Notes under the pieces: model-generated
What the model saw: only the letters and a program-made list of their open reading frames with translations
Database searches by the model: none
Told to the model about the DNA's origin: nothing
Translations under genes and position numbers: made by a program
Source of the DNA: Thalassolituus maritimus
GTDB taxonomy: Bacteria; Pseudomonadota; Gammaproteobacteria; Pseudomonadales; Oceanobacteraceae
Direction: 5' to 3'
Assembly (NCBI GenBank): GCA_913019975.1
Contig: CAJWBH010000007.1
Location: 62,001 to 126,000, forward strand
DNA length: 64,000 nucleotides
Shown here: positions 7,479 through 17,811 of the stretch, piece by piece
Layout of the letters: every line of letters begins with the position of its first letter
How positions within the stretch are numbered: position 1 is the first letter of the stretch

Positions 7479-9038
7479 CTAAATCAGCTGCTTACGTTCA
7501 TTCGATGGTGGTATCAGCATAGCCTCGCGGTATTTCGCTACCGTGCGCCGTGCCACTTTGATGCCTTTCTCACCCAGCATCGTTGCTATCTTGTTGTCAC
7601 TGAGTGGCTTCCGCGTGTTTTCGTCCGCGATCAGTTTTTTGATCATCGCCCGGATGGCCGTCGATGAACACTCCCCGCCGCTGTCGGTGCTGACGTGGCT
7701 GGAGAAAAAATACTTGAGCTCAAAAATGCCGCGCGGCGTATGCATGTATTTCTGAGTCGTCACCCGCGAGATCGTTGACTCATGCATACCAACCGCTTCG
7801 GCGATGTCATGAAGCACCAGCGGTTTCATCCCTTCATCACCTTCTTCAAAGAAGTCTATCTGGAATTCAACGATTTTGGTTGCGACTTTGAGCAGAGTGT
7901 CATTGCGACTTTGCAGGCTTTTGATAAACCAGCGCGCTTCCTGCAGGTGATCTTTGAGGAAGGTATTGTCGGCACTGCTGTCTGAGCGGCGGATCAGCGA
8001 TGCATAATCGGCATTCACGCGCAGCTTGGGTGCAATTTCTGGATTCAGCTCAACACGCCACTCATCACGAATCTGGCGGACGATGACGTCTGGAATGACG
8101 TATTCAGATTCTTCTGAAGCGATACCGGCACCCGGCTTAGGGTTCAGCTCTTTAATCAGTCGCATGACGGATTTCAGGTCGTCTTCCTTTAATTTGGTAC
8201 GGCGCATCAGCGACTGATAATCACGGCTACCAAGCAGGTCAATATGATCACGAATGATCAGCTGAGCTTCGGTTAACCACGGGGTACCTTGTGGAAGCTG
8301 ATGCAGCTGAAGAAGCAGACATTCGCGCAGGTCGCGGCAGAAAACACCGGCCGGATCAAATTGTTGCAGGCGATGAAGAACTGCCATCACTTCTTCTTCT
8401 TCGATTTCGAGTGACGGGTCCATCGCTTCAATGACGTCTTCAACTGTCGTGTGAAGGTAGCCATCATCGTCTACACCATCAATCAGCATGGTCGCAACTT
8501 CGCGGTCAGCATCTGACATTGGGGTCAGGTTTAGCTGCCAGAGCAGGTGATCCTGCAGATTGTCGCTGGTGGCGTAGCGGGAATCGTAGTCAAAGTCTTC
8601 GTCTACCGGCCCGGAGCTTGATGCGACTCCGGCGCTGACCTGATAGGTATCTTCCCACTGGCTATCTACAGGCAGGTCATCGGGCAGTTTCTCGCTCGAC
8701 CATTGCTCATCGAGAGATTCCTGGCCGCTCTGATCGTCGTAGGAATTGTCATCGTAGGAATTGTCGTAATCCTGATTGTCAGAGCTGCTCTCACGGTCTT
8801 CGCGGCTGTCTCTGTCGTTGTTATCGGAATCAGAACTGCGGGAATCGTTGTCGGACTCGTTGCCTGAGTCGCTGTTGTCATCAAACTCTTCGCTTTCCAG
8901 CATTGGGTTGGAATCCAGCGCTTCCTGAATTTCCTGCTGAAGGTCCAGCGTTGAAAGCTGGAGGAGGCGGATGGCCTGTTGCAGCTGAGGCGTCATCGTC
9001 AGCTGCTGGCCCATCTTAATCTGAAGGGATGTCTTCAT
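7479..9038 (-). CDS. rpoN: RNA polymerase sigma-54 factor RpoN
   Basis: This 519-residue protein has a Gln/Leu-rich region I ([19 protein letters not shown]) that contacts bacterial enhancer-binding proteins. A very acidic region II lies at about 52-120. The core-binding domain and helix-turn-helix follow, and the RpoN box [12 protein letters not shown] near the C-terminus recognises the -24 element. Region II is an unusually long Asp/Ser/Asn-rich run that includes [11 protein letters not shown], encoded by a tandem 15-bp DNA repeat near 8735-8765. It directs promoters such as the one at 3220-3235. It is followed by hpf, ptsN, rapZ and ptsO. Confidence 0.97.
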   Translation of the reverse strand: MKTSLQIKMGQQLTMTPQLQQAIRLLQLSTLDLQQEIQEALDSNPMLESEEFDDNSDSGNESDNDSRSSDSDNNDRDSREDRESSSDNQDYDNSYDDNSYDDQSGQESLDEQWSSEKLPDDLPVDSQWEDTYQVSAGVASSSGPVDEDFDYDSRYATSDNLQDHLLWQLNLTPMSDADREVATMLIDGVDDDGYLHTTVEDVIEAMDPSLEIEEEEVMAVLHRLQQFDPAGVFCRDLRECLLLQLHQLPQGTPWLTEAQLIIRDHIDLLGSRDYQSLMRRTKLKEDDLKSVMRLIKELNPKPGAGIASEESEYVIPDVIVRQIRDEWRVELNPEIAPKLRVNADYASLIRRSDSSADNTFLKDHLQEARWFIKSLQSRNDTLLKVATKIVEFQIDFFEEGDEGMKPLVLHDIAEAVGMHESTISRVTTQKYMHTPRGIFELKYFFSSHVSTDSGGECSSTAIRAMIKKLIADENTRKPLSDNKIATMLGEKGIKVARRTVAKYREAMLIPPSNERKQLI

Positions 9039-9095
9039 ATAACTCGGTAATTACGACCTGAAAATCGAACCATCTTTTTGTTTGATGCACCTAGC

Positions 9096-9101
9096 ATTAT
9101 A
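9096..9101 (-). promoter_or_regulatory. -10 element upstream of rpoN
   Basis: The minus strand has TATAAT about 60 bases before the rpoN ATG. No good -35 hexamer is seen (GTTCCA at 17-base spacing). A housekeeping promoter in the 144-bp lptB-rpoN gap is likely, which would let rpoN be expressed apart from the lpt genes. Confidence 0.5.
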
Positions 9102-9182
9102 GGCAAAGTCCTTGTGTATGGAACCTATTTTGCTTACCAGAGTAAATAGATAACTCTACAGTACGTGACATCGGTCAGAGTT

Positions 9183-9908
9183 TCAAAGACGGAAATCGTC
9201 CCCAAGGTAGACTTCGCGCACCTGCTCATTGGCAAGCACATCTTCAGCCGTGCCTTCGGCAATGATGTGGCCGCCACCAACGATAAAGGCTTTCTCGCAG
9301 ATCGCGAGTGTTTCACGCACGTTGTGGTCGGTAATCAGTACGCCGATGCCCCGCGCCTTAAGCTGACGGATAATATCCATGATGTCCGAGACTGAGATCG
9401 GGTCGACACCGGCGAAGGGTTCGTCGAGCAGAATGAACGAGGGCTCTGCTGCCAGTGCTCTGGCAATTTCGACACGACGACGCTCACCGCCGGATAGCGC
9501 CATGCCGGCGCTGTCGCGGATGTGTTGAATATGAAATTCGTTGAGCAGCTGCTCGAGCTGTTCGGTGCGCTGCTGGCGATTGAGATCTTTACGGGTCTCC
9601 AGAATTGCCATGATGTTGTCGGCAACACTGAGCTTGCGGAAAATCGATGCTTCCTGCGGCAGGTAACCGATGCCTTTGCGGGCACGGCCGTGCATTGGCA
9701 GGTGGCTGATGTCTTCATCGTCAATCATGATGCGGCCACGATCCGCCTGCACCAGGTTGACGATCATATAGAAACAGGTCGTTTTGCCGGCGCCATTGGG
9801 GCCCAGCAAACCAACGATCTGGCCGCTTTCAACGCGGATAGACACGTCTTTAACGACTTCGCGGCCGCCGTAACTTTTGGCCAGATGTTCTGCCTTCAGT
9901 GTTTTCAT
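9183..9908 (-). CDS. lptB: LPS export ABC transporter ATPase LptB
   Basis: This 241-residue ABC ATPase has Walker [10 protein letters not shown], signature [10 protein letters not shown] and Walker [13 protein letters not shown]. The LptB-type start [20 protein letters not shown] is clear. It powers LptFG to extract LPS from the inner membrane and push it along the LptA bridge. It overlaps the end of lptA by 4 bp (translational coupling) and is the last gene of the lptC-lptA-lptB series before rpoN, an arrangement conserved in gammaproteobacteria. Confidence 0.96.
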   Translation of the reverse strand: MKTLKAEHLAKSYGGREVVKDVSIRVESGQIVGLLGPNGAGKTTCFYMIVNLVQADRGRIMIDDEDISHLPMHGRARKGIGYLPQEASIFRKLSVADNIMAILETRKDLNRQQRTEQLEQLLNEFHIQHIRDSAGMALSGGERRRVEIARALAAEPSFILLDEPFAGVDPISVSDIMDIIRQLKARGIGVLITDHNVRETLAICEKAFIVGGGHIIAEGTAEDVLANEQVREVYLGDDFRL

Positions 9909-10483
9909 TCTGTCGCTGCTTCCGGAGATTCTGTCGTGTCAGACTCTGAGTCAGATTCGGACTCAGGTTTTGGCGGCTGGATAACGACTTTGATCCGGCC
10001 GGAGTCTTCATCTGTGCTGTCGGTCGACGACTCGGCGGTGGTGCCATCAGCACGCACGGTCTCTGTTGCCATGTCGTAGGTGATGCGTTCGCCGCTGAAA
10101 ATATTGCCTTCCTGTTCCAGTTCAGCATCGCCAGTAATAATGATGCGGCGCTCGCTGGTGTAGTAATCGATGCGGTTGCCGAGGGCTGTGGTGAGCGGTT
10201 TACCGACCTCAATCTGCTGTTGGTAACGGGCACGGTCGCCTTCTGCGACGGCTTTTTCGAGGGTGTCGCCGTTGCGCAGAATCATCAGGCGGTCGGCTTC
10301 TATTTTCAGCGTGCCTTGGGTAAGAATGACGTTGCCTTCATACACAACTGTACCTGCGCGGCGGTCGATTTCTGCAGAATCCGAGAGGATCGTCATTTCT
10401 TTCTGCCAGTCATCCGGCAATGCGACTGTGTAGCTTGCGATCACTGACAGCGACATCACGGCCAGTTTATTGAACAGGTTCAT
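9905..10483 (-). CDS. lptA: Periplasmic LPS bridge protein LptA
   Basis: This 192-residue protein has an N-terminal signal peptide (about residues 1-21) and an OstA/LptA beta-jellyroll: [39 protein letters not shown] and [13 protein letters not shown]. The Asp/Glu/Ser-rich tail after about residue 150 is low complexity. It polymerises between LptC and LptD to carry LPS across the periplasm. It overlaps lptC by 17 bp and lptB by 4 bp. Confidence 0.94.
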   Translation of the reverse strand: MNLFNKLAVMSLSVIASYTVALPDDWQKEMTILSDSAEIDRRAGTVVYEGNVILTQGTLKIEADRLMILRNGDTLEKAVAEGDRARYQQQIEVGKPLTTALGNRIDYYTSERRIIITGDAELEQEGNIFSGERITYDMATETVRADGTTAESSTDSTDEDSGRIKVVIQPPKPESESDSESDTTESPEAATE

Positions 10484-11018
10484 AAGTCGTACGGACTCCT
10501 GTTTTCAGTTCGAGGCGCTGACGTGTGGCGTCAAACATCATTCCGGTGCCAGTCATGCGGCTGTTTTCACCCGTCATGGTAACCAGCTCATCAGTCTCTG
10601 CGATCTTGTCATCAATATGATAGGTCAGCCTTGAGGTTTCAAGGCGCATCGGGTCACTGCTGTCGAGCGGCCTGATTAATATGTTGCCTGATAATTTCAG
10701 TGCCTGTTCGTTGCCGCGCATAACACCTTCGTCAGCGGTCAGTACCCAGTCGTCTTTTGAACTGACCAGAAGACGTGGCTCACTGAATACGGTGAGGTCG
10801 CCCTCGGGAAAGTGCTCTGATTTTGCGGCGTAAAAAGTATCGGCCAGTGAGCCGTCTTTTTCGTAGCGGCGACTGAACAGTACTTCGCCATAATAATCCG
10901 GCTCGCGAACGACCTGTTCGGTCGTTTGCCCGGTAATATCGCGGGTGTAGCGATCTACTGCCAGAAAGGCAACGCCGAAAAATGCGGTGACTAATAGCAG
11001 TAGATAGCGCTTACGCAT
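10467..11018 (-). CDS. lptC: LPS export membrane protein LptC
   Basis: This 183-residue protein has one N-terminal membrane helix (RYLLLLVTAFFGVAFLAV) and a periplasmic LptC/YrbK jellyroll (YYGEVLFSRRYEKDGSLADT, DDWVLTADEGVMRG). It links the LptBFG pump to LptA. Its start overlaps the kdsD stop by one base. In Pseudomonas and E. coli the phosphatase gene kdsC sits between kdsD and lptC, and here it is absent. Confidence 0.92.
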   Translation of the reverse strand: MRKRYLLLLVTAFFGVAFLAVDRYTRDITGQTTEQVVREPDYYGEVLFSRRYEKDGSLADTFYAAKSEHFPEGDLTVFSEPRLLVSSKDDWVLTADEGVMRGNEQALKLSGNILIRPLDSSDPMRLETSRLTYHIDDKIAETDELVTMTGENSRMTGTGMMFDATRQRLELKTGVRTTYEPVQ

Positions 11019-11995
11019 CAGATGACGCCTGCTCGCAGAAGGTCGTGCATGTTAATAACACCGACGGTGCGGCCTTCGTCCTGCACGACGAGCGCGTTGA
11101 TCTTGCCGTCTTCCATGATTTTCAGGGCTTCTGCTGCGAGCATGCCCGGTGAGGTCGTTTTACATTCAACCGTCATCACATCTTTGATGGTGGCATTACG
11201 GATATCGACACCATGGTCGATGGCACGACGAAGGTCACCATCGGTGAAGATACCGGCGAGCTTGCCGTCCGGGTCTGCGACTGTGGTCATGCCCAGCCCT
11301 TTTGAGGTGGCGATCAGCAGCGCTTCAGGCAGTGAGGTTTCCGGAGAGACAACTGGAATCTGCTCGCCACTGTGCATGATGTTTTCTACTTTCAACAGCA
11401 GACGACGACCGAGGCTACCGCCCGGGTGAGAAAATGCGAAGTCTTCGGCAGTGAACCCTTTTGCTTCCAGTAGGGCAATCGCCAGCGCATCGCCCATCAC
11501 GAGTGCACACGTCGTCGAGGACGTCGGCGCCAGATCAAGAGGGCAGGCTTCCTGATCGACACCCGCATAAAGGTGGCTGTCTGCCGCTTTCGCCAGTGTG
11601 GATTCTTTATTCCCTGTCATGCTGATCAGCTGCGTACCCTGACGCTTCAGCAGTGGCAGCAGGCTGGTCACTTCGCTGGTTTCACCAGAGTTGGATAATG
11701 CAATGACAACGTCGGCAGCGGTGATCATCCCCATGTCACCGTGGCTGGCTTCGCCCGGGTGAACGAAAAAAGCAGGAGTGCCGGTACTGGCCAGTGTCGC
11801 TGCCATCTTGTTGCCAACGTGACCAGACTTGCCCATGCCGGTTACTACAACTCGACCACGGCACTGAATAATCAACTGGCAGGCGCGGGTGAAATTCTCA
11901 TCCAGATGGTTGCTCAGTAGGCCAACCGCTTCCTGTTCGAGTTTTACCGTGCGGCGTGCGGAGTCAATAAAGTTAAAAGTCGTTGATTCAGTCAT
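11018..11995 (-). CDS. kdsD: D-arabinose 5-phosphate isomerase KdsD
   Basis: This 325-residue protein has an N-terminal SIS sugar-isomerase domain (about 35-180, TGMGKSGHVGNKMAATLAST and ALSNSGETSE) and two CBS domains (about 205-325, FTDGDLRRAID and the C-terminal VGVINMHDLLRAG). It converts ribulose 5-phosphate to arabinose 5-phosphate, the first step of Kdo synthesis. It overlaps the exchanger gene upstream by 4 bp and lptC downstream by 1 bp, forming one tight operon. The later Kdo genes kdsA and kdsC are not in the window. Confidence 0.95.
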   Translation of the reverse strand: MTESTTFNFIDSARRTVKLEQEAVGLLSNHLDENFTRACQLIIQCRGRVVVTGMGKSGHVGNKMAATLASTGTPAFFVHPGEASHGDMGMITAADVVIALSNSGETSEVTSLLPLLKRQGTQLISMTGNKESTLAKAADSHLYAGVDQEACPLDLAPTSSTTCALVMGDALAIALLEAKGFTAEDFAFSHPGGSLGRRLLLKVENIMHSGEQIPVVSPETSLPEALLIATSKGLGMTTVADPDGKLAGIFTDGDLRRAIDHGVDIRNATIKDVMTVECKTTSPGMLAAEALKIMEDGKINALVVQDEGRTVGVINMHDLLRAGVI

Positions 11996-12954
11996 GCTTG
12001 ATTTGCCAGAAATAAGGTGAACATGTAGCCGAGGTAGCCGGCAGTAAGAATGATGCCTGGGATACGTCCCAGCGTCCCTCTGCGATAACAGATAATAAAG
12101 AACAGCAGCAGGGCAAAGGTAACGCCAGCCATCACTATGTAGTCACGGTAAAGTGCCATTGGTTCAACGGCGGTGACCGCCAGTATCCCCGGGATCGGCA
12201 TCACCGCGAGCAGGTTGAAAATATTTGAGCCAATGACATTACCGATAGCAATGTCATGGTGGCCTTTTAAAGCACTGGCGACGGACGCTGCAAGCTCGGG
12301 CAGGCTGGTGCCGATCGCAACAATGGTCAGGCCGATCACGAGATCAGACACACCAAAGGCCGTTGCGATACCGGTCGCGCCCCAGACCAGAGCTTTCGAA
12401 CTGGCCATCAGAGTGATCAGACCAACGATCAGCCAGAACACTGCTTTGCTGGTGGGTGTGCTTTCAATTTCGGCCGCTTCGTCTTCGTCGATCACAGATT
12501 CGCCGCTATCCGACGACTGCTGGAACATCAGGAAGAGAGCGAAGATCAGGGCTGCGATCAGGATCAGGGCGTCGACCAGATTCAGCTCAAGGTCGATCAG
12601 AACGACACCTGCGAGCAGGGTGATCATCATCAGCAGAGGGAGTTCTTTCTTGAGCAGGCCCTTCTGTAATGGGATCGGCGCGACAAGCGCGGTAATACCG
12701 AGTACCAGGGCGATGTTGGTGATGTTCGAGCCAATGGCGTTACCGATCGCCAGGTTGCCGGCGCCGTCGATCGAGGCCATGGCGGAGACAAACATCTCCG
12801 GTGCGGACGTGCCGATAGAGACAATGGTCAGACCAACCAGCATCTGAGACATGCCAAGGTGGCGGGCAGTGGCCGCGGCGCCGATAACGAATTTGTCGGC
12901 ACTCCAGACAAGAAAAATCAGGCCAACGAGGATTGCGCCTATTTCGGGATACAT
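11992..12954 (-). CDS. yrbG: Calcium/sodium antiporter (YrbG-like, CaCA family)
   Basis: This 320-residue inner-membrane protein has two homologous halves, each with an alpha-repeat: TIVSIGTSAPEMFVSAMASI plus AIGNAIGSNITN, and TIVAIGTSLPELAASVASAL plus AIGNVIGSNIFN. These are the ion-binding signatures of the Ca2+:cation exchangers. An acidic cytosolic loop (about 150-170) separates the halves. It is the first gene of the kdsD-lptC-lptA-lptB run and is divergent from mla, as in E. coli. Confidence 0.93.
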   Translation of the reverse strand: MYPEIGAILVGLIFLVWSADKFVIGAAATARHLGMSQMLVGLTIVSIGTSAPEMFVSAMASIDGAGNLAIGNAIGSNITNIALVLGITALVAPIPLQKGLLKKELPLLMMITLLAGVVLIDLELNLVDALILIAALIFALFLMFQQSSDSGESVIDEDEAAEIESTPTSKAVFWLIVGLITLMASSKALVWGATGIATAFGVSDLVIGLTIVAIGTSLPELAASVASALKGHHDIAIGNVIGSNIFNLLAVMPIPGILAVTAVEPMALYRDYIVMAGVTFALLLFFIICYRRGTLGRIPGIILTAGYLGYMFTLFLANQA

Positions 12955-13029
12955 AGCTAAAGATCACGCTCAGGAAATTAAGCCGCTCATTGTACCGGAG
13001 CGGTGAATCGGCGCAATTGCAACAGGATG

Positions 13030-13083
13030 TTCCGCCTGGCGGGCGGAATTGCCGTTGGTATGCCCAGAACAATCCGATATGCT
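13030..13083 (+). promoter_or_regulatory. Promoter for the mla operon with adjacent inverted repeat
   Basis: TTGGTA (13055-13060) and TATGCT (13078-13083) are spaced by exactly 17 bases and lie 40 bases before the mlaF ATG. A perfect 7-bp inverted repeat TTCCGCC-tggcg-GGCGGAA (13030-13048) lies just upstream. It may bind a regulator or limit transcription entering from the divergent side. Confidence 0.5.
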
Positions 13084-13122
13084 AGCGGTCAGTTAAAGTA
13101 CAGGGTAAATACAGGTCACCTG

Positions 13123-13935
13123 ATGTCTAACAGCAATAACCACGTCGAAGTGAAGGATGTCACCTTTTATCGTGGTAAACGAAAGATCTATGACGGTCTG
13201 AATGTCGCCTTTCCCCGCGGCAAGATCACCGCAATCATGGGCCCCAGCGGCACAGGTAAAACGACACTGTTACGCATGATTGGTGGCCAGCTGAAAGCGG
13301 ATTCCGGCGAAGTGCTGGTGGATGGCAGTAATGTCGGCACCATGAGTCGCGGAGACCTGTTTGAGCTGCGCAAAAACAAAATGGGTATGCTGTTTCAGAC
13401 CAGTGGCCTGTTTACAGACCTCAATGTGTTCGACAACGTCGCTTTCCCGCTACGCACCCATACCGATCTGCCTGATGACATGATCCGCGATCTGGTTCTG
13501 ATGAAACTTGAAGCTGTAGGCCTGCGTGGAGCGCGTGACCTGTTTCCGGCGGAGCTGTCCGGTGGCATGGTGCGCCGTGTTGCCTTAGCGCGCTCTATCG
13601 CGATGGACCCTGAGCTGATTATGTATGACGAGCCGTTTACCGGGCTCGATCCGATTTCTATGGGGATGATTCTGCGCCTGATCCGCGGTTTGAATGAAGC
13701 GCTCGGGCTGACCAGTTTGCTGGTGTCTCACGACGTTGAAGAGTCCTGTCAGATTGCCGATTACCTGTGCATCGTTTCAGGCGGAAAAGTCATCGGCTTT
13801 GGTACGCCAGATGAACTCAGAAATGGCGATAACGCCGAAGTACGTCAGTTCCTTAACGGTGATCCCGATGGCCCTGTGCCATTCCATTACCCGGCCGATG
13901 ACTATCGCGCTGATTTATTTGCGGGAGAGGCATAA
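13123..13935 (+). CDS. mlaF: Phospholipid transport ABC ATPase MlaF
   Basis: This 270-residue ATPase has Walker A GPSGTGKTTLLR, signature LSGGMVRRVALAR and Walker B LIMYDEPFTGLDP. It energises the MlaFEDB complex, which moves phospholipids between the inner membrane and the periplasmic carrier to keep outer-membrane lipid asymmetry. The start was set at 13123 (MSNSNNHVEV): the frame is open further upstream to 13003, but that extension would cover the predicted promoter and adds residues not found in the family. It overlaps mlaE by one base. Confidence 0.95.
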   Translation: MSNSNNHVEVKDVTFYRGKRKIYDGLNVAFPRGKITAIMGPSGTGKTTLLRMIGGQLKADSGEVLVDGSNVGTMSRGDLFELRKNKMGMLFQTSGLFTDLNVFDNVAFPLRTHTDLPDDMIRDLVLMKLEAVGLRGARDLFPAELSGGMVRRVALARSIAMDPELIMYDEPFTGLDPISMGMILRLIRGLNEALGLTSLLVSHDVEESCQIADYLCIVSGGKVIGFGTPDELRNGDNAEVRQFLNGDPDGPVPFHYPADDYRADLFAGEA

Positions 13936-14717
13936 TGCTTAAGCATGTTCGAAGCCTGGGACAGGTCGGCGTTCAGTCGATCCAGTCTATCGGTCGGGCC
14001 GGTATGCTGTTTACTCAGTCGGTGACCTGGGGTGGCCCGGGCAGCGCGGGTTTTCTTGATCTGATCCGACAGATTCACTCGGTTGGTGTGCGTTCACTGT
14101 CGATCATTATTGTTGCAGGTTTCTTTGTAGGAATGGTGCTTGCTCTGCAGGGCTACAACATTCTGGTGAAATTTGGTTCGGTTTCGGCGCTTGGGACTAT
14201 GGTGTCTCTGACTCTTTTGCGTGAACTCGGCCCGGTGCTTGCGGCACTGTTGTTTGCCGGGCGGGCAGGCTCAGCCTTGACCGCAGAAATCGGTCTGATG
14301 AAAGCCACTGAGCAGCTGTCTGCCATGGAGATGATGGGCGTCGACCCGCTCAAGCGTGTGATTACTCCGCGACTCTGGGCTGGCGTTATCAGTGTGCCGA
14401 TTCTGGCATTGTTATTCAGCACCGTAGGTATCTGGGGCGGAGCGTTTGTCGCTGTCGATATGCTGGGGCTGTACGACGGCGCCTACTGGAGCAATATGGC
14501 AAACACCGTGGAGTTTTACGAAGACGTTGTTCAGGGGCTGATTAAAGCCGCTGTATTTGGTGTGGTGGTGACATGGATTGCTGTCTATCAGGGCTACGAC
14601 GCCGCACCGACATCCGAAGGTATTGGTAAGGCAACAACACAAACGGTAGTGATCTCATCACTGGCGATTCTTGGACTGGATTTTATATTGACTGCGGTCA
14701 TGTTAGGAGGCGTGTAA
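13935..14717 (+). CDS. mlaE: Phospholipid transport permease MlaE
   Basis: This 260-residue integral membrane protein has the MlaE signatures FFVGMVLALQGY, LLRELGPVLAALLFAGRAGS and TAEIGLMKATEQL. It is the permease through which MlaD and MlaF couple. ATG overlaps the mlaF stop (TAATG), and mlaD starts 3 bp after its stop, so the operon is translationally tight. Confidence 0.95.
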   Translation: MLKHVRSLGQVGVQSIQSIGRAGMLFTQSVTWGGPGSAGFLDLIRQIHSVGVRSLSIIIVAGFFVGMVLALQGYNILVKFGSVSALGTMVSLTLLRELGPVLAALLFAGRAGSALTAEIGLMKATEQLSAMEMMGVDPLKRVITPRLWAGVISVPILALLFSTVGIWGGAFVAVDMLGLYDGAYWSNMANTVEFYEDVVQGLIKAAVFGVVVTWIAVYQGYDAAPTSEGIGKATTQTVVISSLAILGLDFILTAVMLGGV

Positions 14718-14720
14718 AAC

Positions 14721-15182
14721 ATGCGTATGCGTAATGTCGAACTCATGGTCGGCGGCTTTATGGTAATGGGCATTGTTGCTCTTGTGTTGATGGCCCTGCG
14801 GGTCAGCGGTCTGTCCATGGATGCAGCTGGCGAAACCTACACAATCAAGGCGCGCTTTGAGAATCTGGGTGGCCTGACAGACCGTGCGAAAGTCTCGCTT
14901 GCAGGTGTCACTATTGGCCGTGTAACCAATATTACTCTCGATCAGGAGTGGTATGCGGCCGTGGTTGAAATGGAAATAGACAAGTCGATGGACACACTGC
15001 CCATCGATACCAGTGCATCGATTCTTACGGCTGGCCTTCTGGGTGAAAAGTACATTGGTCTCAGCGTCGGTGCTGAAATTGACTACATGCAGGACGGTGA
15101 CTGGGTTCAGGATACGCAGTCTGCTGTTGTACTCGAAGAGCTGATCAGCCGCTTCCTGTTCAATAAGGCAGAGGGCGAATGA
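14721..15182 (+). CDS. mlaD: MCE-domain phospholipid binding protein MlaD
   Basis: This 153-residue protein has an N-terminal membrane anchor (VGGFMVMGIVALVLMALRV) and a single MCE domain (about 38-115, ARFENLGGLTDRAKVSLAGV, with LTAGLLGEKYIGL after it). It forms a hexameric ring in the periplasm on top of MlaE. It normally hands lipid to MlaC, but no mlaC gene follows. The next gene, mlaB, overlaps its stop by 4 bp. Confidence 0.94.
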   Translation: MRMRNVELMVGGFMVMGIVALVLMALRVSGLSMDAAGETYTIKARFENLGGLTDRAKVSLAGVTIGRVTNITLDQEWYAAVVEMEIDKSMDTLPIDTSASILTAGLLGEKYIGLSVGAEIDYMQDGDWVQDTQSAVVLEELISRFLFNKAEGE

Positions 15183-15505
15183 CCGCGCCCTCGTTATCGG
15201 TCGCTGACGGCGGAGAAATCCGGGTCGAAGGTGACTTGACGCTGCATACCGTAGCCAGCCTGATTAAGCCTGGCCACGACGCTATCGCTCAGGCAAATGG
15301 TAGGGTCATTATTGATTTTGCTGCCGTGAGCCGTTTCAGTAGTGCAGGCGTTGCTCTGATCCTGAATTGGCTCCGCGCTGCCGAGGCCAAAAAGGTCGCG
15401 CTAACGATCAAAAATCCGCCGGCGGACCTGCGTGCCATTATCGAGGTCTGTGATCTTGATGAGGTTTTCGGGCCAGTCCTGTCAGGTTCTGACCTGCCGG
15501 AGTAA
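15179..15505 (+). CDS. mlaB: STAS-domain protein MlaB
   Basis: This 108-residue STAS domain protein (EIRVEGDLTLHTVASL, FSSAGVALILNWLR) is the small cytosolic subunit that binds MlaF and stabilises the transporter. The Ser-Ser-Ala-Gly segment matches the STAS phosphorylation loop region. It overlaps mlaD by 4 bp, which leaves no room for the mlaC gene present at this point in E. coli and Pseudomonas. Confidence 0.88.
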   Translation: MTAPSLSVADGGEIRVEGDLTLHTVASLIKPGHDAIAQANGRVIIDFAAVSRFSSAGVALILNWLRAAEAKKVALTIKNPPADLRAIIEVCDLDEVFGPVLSGSDLPE

Positions 15506-15575
15506 GTCAGTACTTCGGTTCAGCGCCTAAATCCGCTATGATTGTGCGCTTTCTGAACTGAGTGGTAGTTACAAT

Positions 15576-15815
15576 ATGTCCTCGGATATTACCCCGAACG
15601 AAATCCTGGAAGTGTTACAGGCTGAAGCCCCGGATGTTACCTGGTCTGTCGTTGACGGCTACGTAAAGGAAATCACCGGTGTCGGGGAGGTTTTCGAAGG
15701 CCTGAACGCAGTGAAGCGTCAGCAGTTCGTCTACAAAATTCTGAATCCCTATATCGTTGATGGTCGGCTTCATGCAGTGTCCATCCAGACTTATACGCCT
15801 GCTGAAAAAGCCTGA
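15576..15815 (+). CDS. ibaG: BolA-family protein IbaG
   Basis: This 79-residue BolA-fold protein has the C-terminal signature QQFVYKILNPYIVDGRLHAV and VSIQTYTP. IbaG proteins bind monothiol glutaredoxin through a [2Fe-2S] cluster and affect acid resistance and envelope homeostasis. The position between the mla operon and murA is the conserved yrbA place. It lies 70 bp after mlaB and 15 bp before murA. Confidence 0.92.
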   Translation: MSSDITPNEILEVLQAEAPDVTWSVVDGYVKEITGVGEVFEGLNAVKRQQFVYKILNPYIVDGRLHAVSIQTYTPAEKA

Positions 15816-15821
15816 GCGTGA

Positions 15822-17096
<1,275 letters not shown>

Positions 17097-17155
17097 TGGC
17101 CACTATTGAAAGCCGTGACTGACACGCGAGTGAACTAAAGAGGATCAGCAAGACC

Positions 17156-17800
17156 ATGACTCAGCCTTTGACTATTGCTCTCTCAAAAGGGCGCATTCTG
17201 GATGACACACTTCCCCTGTTGGCGGAAGCAGGTATTCATCCGGCTGAAGATCTGAAGAAAAGTCGGAAGCTGATCTTCGACACTAATCATGAGCACATCA
17301 AGCTCGTGGTCATTCGTGCGACCGACGTCCCGACCTACGTGGAATACGGTGCGGCGGATCTGGGCGTTGCCGGTAAAGACGTGCTGATGGAATACAACAG
17401 CACCAACCTGTGTGAGCCACTGGATCTGAACATCGCGACCTGTCGTCTGATGACGGCCGCCTTAAAAGACGCAGAATTGCCAGCCGGGCGCTTAAAAGTA
17501 GCGACCAAGTTCGTCAACGTGGCGAAGCGCTACTTCGCCGAGCAGGGTCGTCAGGTCGATATTATTAAGCTTTACGGTGGCATGGAGCTGGCACCAATCA
17601 TGGGGCTGGCGGATCTGATCGTGGATATTGTCGATACCGGTAATACCCTCAAGGCAAACGGCCTGGAGCCGTGCGAACTGATTGCTCCAATCAGCTCAAG
17701 ACTGGTCGCATCCCGTGCCTCAATGAAAGTAAAATATGACCAGATCCAACCCATTATTGATCAGATGGCTGCCGCCGTTGAGCGTCAGCGTAACGCCTGA
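17156..17800 (+). CDS. hisG: ATP phosphoribosyltransferase HisG, short form
   Basis: The 214-residue length and motifs ([48 protein letters not shown]) identify the short HisG type. This type lacks the C-terminal histidine-binding domain and needs HisZ as partner; hisZ is not in the window. It makes phosphoribosyl-ATP, the first step of histidine synthesis. It is followed by hisD with an 11-bp gap, and the two are probably cotranscribed. Confidence 0.95.
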   Translation: MTQPLTIALSKGRILDDTLPLLAEAGIHPAEDLKKSRKLIFDTNHEHIKLVVIRATDVPTYVEYGAADLGVAGKDVLMEYNSTNLCEPLDLNIATCRLMTAALKDAELPAGRLKVATKFVNVAKRYFAEQGRQVDIIKLYGGMELAPIMGLADLIVDIVDTGNTLKANGLEPCELIAPISSRLVASRASMKVKYDQIQPIIDQMAAAVERQRNA

Positions 17801-17811
17801 GGAGCACAGGT

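Noticed and set aside
13003-13122. N-terminal extension of MlaF.
   Set aside because: It covers the predicted promoter, and the extra residues are foreign to the family.
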